A stretch of DNA of 56,561 nt. Origin: Fuchsiella alkaliacetigena. GTDB taxonomy: Bacteria > Bacillota > Halanaerobiia > Halobacteroidales > Acetohalobiaceae. The stretch's first letter is position 1. The number at the start of each line of letters is the position of its first letter. The translations under genes and the position numbers were made by a program. The notes under the pieces are model-generated. The model saw only the letters and a list, made by a program, of their open reading frames with translations, was not told the origin of the DNA and did not search any database. Below, piece by piece: positions 51,916-56,561 of this stretch. The stretch covers positions 1-56,561 of the forward strand of contig NZ_JALKBZ010000015.1 in NCBI RefSeq assembly GCF_023227765.1. Reading direction: 5' to 3'.

Positions 51916-54048
51916 GTGGATGAAATTGATTTTGATAGTTCTGATTACTATATAAGCAAGCAGTTAGGTTGGGTAGAATTTAATAAACGAGTTTTAGCAG
52001 AAGCTCAGGATTCTACTACTCCTTTATTAGAAAGGTTTAAATACTTATCGATAGTTGCTTCTAATTTAGATGAGTTTGTAATGGTACGCGTAGCTCGCTT
52101 AAAGGAGCAGATGCGCTCTGGCTATAGCCAAGTTGATAATGCTGGTTTAACTCCGCAGCAGATATTTATTAAGTTAACAGCTAAGATTCACAACATGGTG
52201 GAAAATCAGTATCAATGTTTTGAAAAGCTATTGGTAGAGTTAGCAAAAGAAGGGGTTAGTTTTATTAACTATCAGCAGTTAAATCAGGTTCAACAGAGAT
52301 ATTTAACTGATTATTTTAGAGATACTATTCGTCCTGTTTTAACTCCCACGGCAGTAGATGAAAGTAGACCCTTTCCGCGCTTATTAAATAAAAGCTTAAA
52401 TTTGGGAGTTAGATTGAAGAGTGATGAAGGGGCAGACTTATTCCCTAATAAAAGAGGTCAAGAATTATTTGCTGTGGTGCGAGTGCCGGCCATTCTGCCT
52501 AGATTAGTTAAAGTTCCTGGTGCTCAAAATGAAATACTGTTTATTTTTCTAGAAGAGTTAATTGAAGAGTACTTAGAGCAGCTTTTTGTGGGTTATGAGA
52601 TTGAGTCGGTGACTAAGTTTAGAATTACTAGAAATGCTGATGTGAACTTAGATGAGGATGCTAGAAACTTACTAGCTGAAATGGAAGAGTATCTTAAAAG
52701 AAGGAAAAGAGGCTTTCCAGTTCGTTTAGAAATCCAAGCTGGAGGAGATATGAAGACTAAGGAGCTTTTGATGTCTTCTTTAAACTTATCCAGTCAGGAT
52801 GTGTATGAGATTGAGGGCCCGATTGATTTAACGCCTTTTTTTGACTTTGTGAATTTAGAGGGCTATCAGGAATTAACTTTTACTCCCCTACCACCTCAGC
52901 CAGCAAGTGATTTTTACCAAGAGGAAAATATCTTTACTGCTATTAAAAAGCGGGATAGGTTAGTCCATCATCCTTATGAGTCTTTTGACCCAGTTTTAGA
53001 GTTAATTAAGGAAGCGGCTAATGATCCCCAAGTATTGGCTATTAAGCAGACTTTATATCGAGTTAGTGATAACTCTCCAGTGGTGGATGCTTTAGCCGAA
53101 GCAGCTGATAATGGAAAACAAGTGACTGCTTTAATAGAGTTAAAGGCTAGATTTGATGAAAAGAATAATATAGAGTGGGCCCGCAAACTAGAGCAAGCAG
53201 GCTGTCATGTGATTTACGGTTTAATAGGTCTCAAGGTACACGCTAAACTATTACTGATCATCAGGCAGGAAGAAGATGGGATTAGACGTTATATGCATCT
53301 GAGTACCGGTAATTATAATGAAGAAACCGCTCAGCTATATACTGATGTAGGCATGTTTACCTGCAAAGAAAGCTTTGGAGCGGATATATCTTCTTTATTT
53401 AACTTACTAACCGGTTATTCAGCACCACCCCAATGGAAAAAGATAGCTGTAGCCCCACTTAATTTAAGAAAAACCTTTATAGAGCTGATAGATAATGAAA
53501 TAGAGAGCGTAAAGGCTGGTGGGGAAGGACATATAATAGCCAAAATGAACTCTTTAGTCGATCAGAAGATTATTAAGGCTTTGTATAAGGCTTCGGCAGC
53601 CGGAGTAAAGATAGACTTAATTGTACGGGGAATGTGTTCTTTGCGACCAGGAATTGATAAAGTCAGTGAGAATATTAGGGTGACTAGTATTGTGGGTAGA
53701 TATTTGGAGCATAGTAGGATCTATTATTTTGCTAATGCAGGAGCGGCTAAAATATTTTTAACCAGTGCTGATTGGAGACCTAGAAATTTGGAGAGACGAG
53801 TAGAGGCCTTATTTCCAGTAGAAGAAGAGCAGTTAAAGGAAAGATTAATGGAGATATTAAAGACTAACCTTCAAGATACAGTAAAGGCTAGAGAGCTACA
53901 AGCCGATGGAAGCTATAAACGAGTCAGCGATGATAATGGAGATAATTCACAACTAACCTTTTATAAGTTAGCCCAATTACGGATTGGCAGGCTGATAAAG
54001 CAGCAGACTAAAAGATTTGCGACAGGTTCTTTAACCTTTCTTAATTGA
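51916..54048 (+). CDS. ppk: Polyphosphate kinase 1
   Basis: Makes polyphosphate reversibly from ATP; 710 residues, full length. Domains: N-terminal (YISKQLGWVEFNKRVL, YLSIVASNLDEFVMVRVARLKEQ), head (TPTAVDESRPFP), and two PLD-like catalytic domains. The autophosphorylated histidine lies in LKVHAKLLLI, with MHLSTGNYNEETAQLYTD after it; the second histidine region is YLEHSRIYYFAN, and LTSADWRPRNLERRVE closes the active site. GTG 51916 is the start, after AAAGGGGA. PhoP-box-like repeats precede it. It leads a run of genes (53-residue membrane protein, P-II, PhoU). Confidence 0.97.
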   Translation: MDEIDFDSSDYYISKQLGWVEFNKRVLAEAQDSTTPLLERFKYLSIVASNLDEFVMVRVARLKEQMRSGYSQVDNAGLTPQQIFIKLTAKIHNMVENQYQCFEKLLVELAKEGVSFINYQQLNQVQQRYLTDYFRDTIRPVLTPTAVDESRPFPRLLNKSLNLGVRLKSDEGADLFPNKRGQELFAVVRVPAILPRLVKVPGAQNEILFIFLEELIEEYLEQLFVGYEIESVTKFRITRNADVNLDEDARNLLAEMEEYLKRRKRGFPVRLEIQAGGDMKTKELLMSSLNLSSQDVYEIEGPIDLTPFFDFVNLEGYQELTFTPLPPQPASDFYQEENIFTAIKKRDRLVHHPYESFDPVLELIKEAANDPQVLAIKQTLYRVSDNSPVVDALAEAADNGKQVTALIELKARFDEKNNIEWARKLEQAGCHVIYGLIGLKVHAKLLLIIRQEEDGIRRYMHLSTGNYNEETAQLYTDVGMFTCKESFGADISSLFNLLTGYSAPPQWKKIAVAPLNLRKTFIELIDNEIESVKAGGEGHIIAKMNSLVDQKIIKALYKASAAGVKIDLIVRGMCSLRPGIDKVSENIRVTSIVGRYLEHSRIYYFANAGAAKIFLTSADWRPRNLERRVEALFPVEEEQLKERLMEILKTNLQDTVKARELQADGSYKRVSDDNGDNSQLTFYKLAQLRIGRLIKQQTKRFATGSLTFLN

Positions 54049-54062
54049 GGAGGAATAAGCTG

Positions 54063-54224
54063 ATGTTCAATAGAAATGATCTGCCTAAGTTGATAGTTAT
54101 ACTTTTACTGGTGATTGTGGCGGTGATAGTATCTCTGTTTAGTATTTCTGATTTATCTAGAGAGGTTCAGATTGAAGCTCCTAAATATGTTGAGTTAGTT
54201 CTTTTGAAGGTTGAAAATATGTAG
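54063..54224 (+). CDS. 53-residue single-pass membrane protein
   Basis: A small gene between ppk and the P-II gene. It begins ATG at 54063 behind a strong GAGGAGGAATAAGC and reads MFNRNDLPKLIVILLLVIVA, then continues hydrophobic to about residue 27 and ends with a charged tail (SREVQIEAPKYVELVLLKVEN). One transmembrane helix, short cytoplasmic N-terminus, about 25-residue tail. Spacing is 14 bases after ppk and 22 before P-II, so it is cotranscribed. Not recognised. Location suggests a membrane anchor or partner for the P-II or PhoU-like protein, which is inference. Confidence 0.72.
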   Translation: MFNRNDLPKLIVILLLVIVAVIVSLFSISDLSREVQIEAPKYVELVLLKVENM

Positions 54225-54246
54225 TTTTAAGGGAGGTTAAATAGCT

Positions 54247-54600
54247 TTGAAGCTAATTAGGGCCATTATCAGACCGGATAAGGCTAAGGATGTATTAGCT
54301 AAGTTAAGAGAAGCAGGGTTTCCAGCGGTAATTACAACCGATGTATCAGGAAGAGGTAGGAATTTAGGAGTGAAAATAGGTGATAGATATTATAATGAAG
54401 TCTTAAAGACATTACTTTTAATGGTAGTTAAGGATGAAGAAAAAGATAAGGTGGTTAATATTATTAGCGATCAGGCTAAAAGTAAATCTGGAAGTGGCTT
54501 TGGTTCTGGAAAGATATTTATTAGTCAAGTAGTGGAAGTTCATACAATTGATAGTGGTGAATCGCTTAGATTTTTATCGACTCAAAAGAAGTATGGCTAA
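54247..54600 (+). CDS. P-II family signalling protein
   Basis: A 117-residue trimeric-type P-II protein. The beta-alpha-beta start is KLIRAIIRPDKAKDVLAKL, the T-loop region VSGRGRNLGVKIGDRYYNEV retains a tyrosine at about the uridylylation position, and the B-loop/C-terminal part is KSGSGFGSGKIFISQVVEV. It lacks strict GlnB conservation and resembles divergent or NifI-like members. P-II proteins bind ATP/ADP and 2-oxoglutarate and gate transporters or enzymes, usually in nitrogen control; here the neighbours (ppk, phoU-like, pstS) point to phosphate. TTG 54247 is the start, after GGGAGGTT. Confidence 0.88.
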   Translation: MKLIRAIIRPDKAKDVLAKLREAGFPAVITTDVSGRGRNLGVKIGDRYYNEVLKTLLLMVVKDEEKDKVVNIISDQAKSKSGSGFGSGKIFISQVVEVHTIDSGESLRFLSTQKKYG

Positions 54601-54641
54601 AAAAGTGCTTAAAGAGTTAACTTTAAAGGGGTGAAAAGCTA

Positions 54642-55259
54642 ATGATTAAAAAGAGTTCTGATCAAAAGTTGGTGGATTTAAAGCAGAATTTATTGGCAAT
54701 GAGTAGTTTGGTCGAAAAATCTATTGATGGTGCTGTTAGTTCTTTGTTAGAGCAGGATTTGGAGTTAGCTAAGCAGGTAATTGATAATGACAGTAAAATT
54801 GATGAATTAGAGCTAAAGCTTGAAAAAAGTTGTCTTAAGTTATTGACTGAGGGAAAATTAACAGCTGCGGAATTGAAAGTAGTTAGTATAATCTCTAAAA
54901 TAATTACCGACTTAGAGTTAATAGGCGATCATGCTTTGAATATTGCCCGGATTACTACTGCTATTGATGATCAGTTGCTGATTAAGCCGATGATAGATAT
55001 TCCTAAAATTACTGAGATTGTTTTACAAATGCTAGCTCAATGCAAGGATTCCTTTTCCTATTTAGATGCTAATAATGATCAAGAAATAACTGCTTTATTT
55101 GAGAGAGTAGTTGCCTTTGAAAATCAGCTTTTGAGAAGGCTGCTGACTTACATGATGGAGGATGCTAATAATACTTCTCAAGTTGCTTATCTATTATGTG
55201 TTAGTAAGTACTTAAGAAATATAGCTGATTGTGCTAAGAATATTTATCGATCATGGTGA
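54642..55259 (+). CDS. phoU: PhoU-like protein
   Basis: A 205-residue all-helical protein of the PhoU family, two three-helix bundles. The first family motif is ITDLELIGDHALNIARI (E/D-x-x-x-D-x-x-x-N metal site); the second repeat is degenerate (VSKYLRNIADCAKNIYRSW). PhoU links the Pst transporter to PhoR and restrains phosphate uptake. It comes before pstS here, while in many genomes it ends the pst operon. The stop is 160 bases before pstS, with PhoP-box repeats between them. Confidence 0.85.
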   Translation: MIKKSSDQKLVDLKQNLLAMSSLVEKSIDGAVSSLLEQDLELAKQVIDNDSKIDELELKLEKSCLKLLTEGKLTAAELKVVSIISKIITDLELIGDHALNIARITTAIDDQLLIKPMIDIPKITEIVLQMLAQCKDSFSYLDANNDQEITALFERVVAFENQLLRRLLTYMMEDANNTSQVAYLLCVSKYLRNIADCAKNIYRSW

Positions 55260-55322
55260 AGACTTAATAAGGAGTTGAATCTTATTTTTGAATTGGAGCT
55301 GAAGAAGTTACCCATTAAGATG

Positions 55323-55376
55323 TTAACAAGTTATTTACATTCCCTTAACTTATTTGTAAAGTAGACCTGCTATAAT
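55323..55376 (+). promoter_or_regulatory. PhoP-box-like repeats and -10 element before pstS
   Basis: TTAACA (55323), TTTACA (55334) and TTAACT (55345) lie exactly 11 bases apart, followed by TATAAT at 55371-55376. This is the classic layout of a PhoP-activated promoter. Confidence 0.7.
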
Positions 55377-55420
55377 GATAGTAGAAGATGTAAAGAAAAT
55401 TTATTAGGAGGAATTAGAAA

Positions 55421-56350
55421 ATGTTAAAGAAAAAAGTTTTAGCAGTTTTTTTGGCACTAGCCTTAGTAGTAGGAGCAGGTATTACTTTTAGTGGAGAGGC
55501 AGATGCTTTCTTTGGTTGGTTTAGAAGTGATGACGATCAGACTTATGCTCAGGTAAGAGGTTCCGATACTATGGTTAATTTAGGACAGTCCTTGGCTGAG
55601 AGCTTTATGGAGCAGAGTGATTATGATGTTTCGGTAACTGGCGGAGGTTCAGGAACTGGAATTGCTGCTTTAATCAATAATGAAGTAGATATTGCTAATG
55701 TATCTAGAGAAATGAGTGATTCTGAACTTGAACAGGCAGCAGCAAATGGAGTAGATGTTCATACTCATGTAATAGCTATGGATGGTTTAGCAGTAGTAGT
55801 TAATGAGAATAATCCTGTTCGTGATCTAACTATAGAAGAGATAGGAGCTATTTTTAGAGGAGATATCACTAATTGGTCGGAAGTTGGTGGGCCAGATATG
55901 GAAATTTCAATGTATGGTCGGCAGAGCAACTCCGGTACTTATGTTTTTTTTAGGGATAATGTATTAGAAGATGACTACTCTGATCACAAGAATAGAATGA
56001 ATGGTACGGCCCAAATTATTGAGGGAGTACTAAACGATGAGTCTGCTATTGGCTACGGAGGAATTGGTTATGCAGTTAGTGATGGCGAAGCAAGAGATGG
56101 ACTGGGGGTAATTAATGTAGCAGTTGACGAAGACTCAGAATATGCTACTCCACTAGAACCAAGTAATGTAGAAACTGGAGCTTATCCTCTGGCTAGACCA
56201 CTATTTAACTATACAAATGGAGAGCCAGCTGGAGCAGTTTTAGACTATCTTAAGTTTGCAATTGGTTCAGAAGGTCAAGAAGTAGCAGTTGATACTGGTT
56301 TTTATCCAATTAGTCCGGACTTTGATCACTATAATAGCGACTTAGAATAA
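55421..56350 (+). CDS. pstS: Phosphate ABC transporter substrate-binding protein
   Basis: A 309-residue periplasmic phosphate-binding protein. A signal peptide (about 1-30, LAVFLALALVVGAGITFSG) ends in an AxA-like EADA site without a lipobox cysteine, so the mature protein is probably soluble in a periplasm. Phosphate-site motifs: GSDTMVNLGQSLAE, GGGSGTGIAALINNEVDIAN and RQSNSGTYVFFRD; further EIGAIFRGDITNW and AIGYGGIGYA. GGAGGAATT precedes the ATG. pstC, pstA and pstB are expected beyond the window's end. Control by phosphate limitation is supported by three PhoP-box hexamers upstream. Confidence 0.95.
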   Translation: MLKKKVLAVFLALALVVGAGITFSGEADAFFGWFRSDDDQTYAQVRGSDTMVNLGQSLAESFMEQSDYDVSVTGGGSGTGIAALINNEVDIANVSREMSDSELEQAAANGVDVHTHVIAMDGLAVVVNENNPVRDLTIEEIGAIFRGDITNWSEVGGPDMEISMYGRQSNSGTYVFFRDNVLEDDYSDHKNRMNGTAQIIEGVLNDESAIGYGGIGYAVSDGEARDGLGVINVAVDEDSEYATPLEPSNVETGAYPLARPLFNYTNGEPAGAVLDYLKFAIGSEGQEVAVDTGFYPISPDFDHYNSDLE

Positions 56351-56530
56351 GTTAACAAATCGTATTTGATGATTGCACTGCAAAAACAAAATAGAATAGC
56401 CTTCTAATAAGTCTATAATTCACTCACAATACTCAAATTTAAAGTTGCTTTCTAATATTATTAGATTTCAACTAAAAATTGAGTCAGTATTAGCAAACTG
56501 TTAACTGCAAATCCCATTAATTAATTTTTC

Positions 56531-56549
56531 CTCTGGGATTAATCCAGAG
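56531..56549 (+). terminator. Possible terminator after pstS
   Basis: CTCTGG pairs with CCAGAG around GATTAAT, followed by TTTATTGCTTTA at the window edge. It could attenuate pstS transcription into downstream pst genes. The rest of 56351-56530 is AT-rich with no ORF. Confidence 0.5.
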
Positions 56550-56561
56550 TTTATTGCTTTA

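Overview
The window looks like a chromosomal stretch from a low-GC, strictly anaerobic, fermentative Firmicute, most like the halophilic Halanaerobiales/Halobacteroidaceae. Pointers are AT-rich DNA with gene-dense operons, strong GGAGG-type ribosome sites with many TTG/GTG starts, a three-subunit NADH-linked [FeFe] hydrogenase, a Na+-coupled NSS transporter, and a PstS with a plain cleavable signal peptide instead of a lipobox, as expected in a diderm. The taxonomic guess is inference; there is no rRNA or tRNA gene here.

Layout. 1-3350 is an accessory patch: a short tyrosine recombinase, an Rpn/PD-(D/E)XK nuclease-like protein, a decayed protein remnant, two IS3-family end remnants flanking an unknown HELGH-motif protein, and palindromic intergenic DNA. 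3350-4916 holds a ferritin-like DUF2383 protein, a LysM protein and a small hypothetical. 5150-11288 is one operon: a TrmO-FmdE fusion followed by a complete Opp/Dpp/Nik-type ABC importer with fused ATPases. 11395-16640 has a small two-repeat protein, a baeRF7 protein, YwbE, HtpG and a MalY/PatB aminotransferase. 16881-19136 is a transducer built of tandem 56-residue repeats. 19362-22769 is the hydrogenase operon. 22910-25088 is an RsbU/RsbW-like partner-switch pair. 26473-31801 (minus strand) is the most interesting locus: a CRP/FNR regulator, a CRP-like protein without its HTH, the FO synthase pair CofG/CofH, a DICT-domain protein and a DICT-HD-GYP protein. 32113-42293 has transport and housekeeping genes (MFS, PIG-L deacetylase, NSS, YdcF, DUF255/YyaL, Pcm, DUF362, UDG-like). 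42370-44383 is a c-di-GMP-I riboswitch followed by a Cache chemoreceptor. 44429-46033 is a pyruvate-oxidase-like ThDP enzyme. 46676-56350 is a phosphate/polyphosphate island: PgeF, PhoP/PhoR-like two-component system, Ppx, Ppk, a 53-residue membrane protein, a P-II protein, a PhoU-like protein and PstS, with PhoP-box-like repeats before ppk and pstS.

How the parts fit. Several genes converge on c-di-GMP and motility: HD-GYP degrades c-di-GMP, a riboswitch reads it, and two transducers act on chemotaxis. The FO synthase/DICT/HD-GYP/CRP cluster is my leading candidate for an undescribed system: a deazaflavin-based (light or redox) sensor feeding c-di-GMP turnover. A matching 24-bp operator centred near -41.5 precedes both cofG and the HTH-less CRP gene. 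Other notable items are the symmetric repeat expansion of the transducer, a two-copy hairpin element with compensatory base changes, a recurring SigH-like promoter, and strong over-representation of the hexamer GGGCCC.
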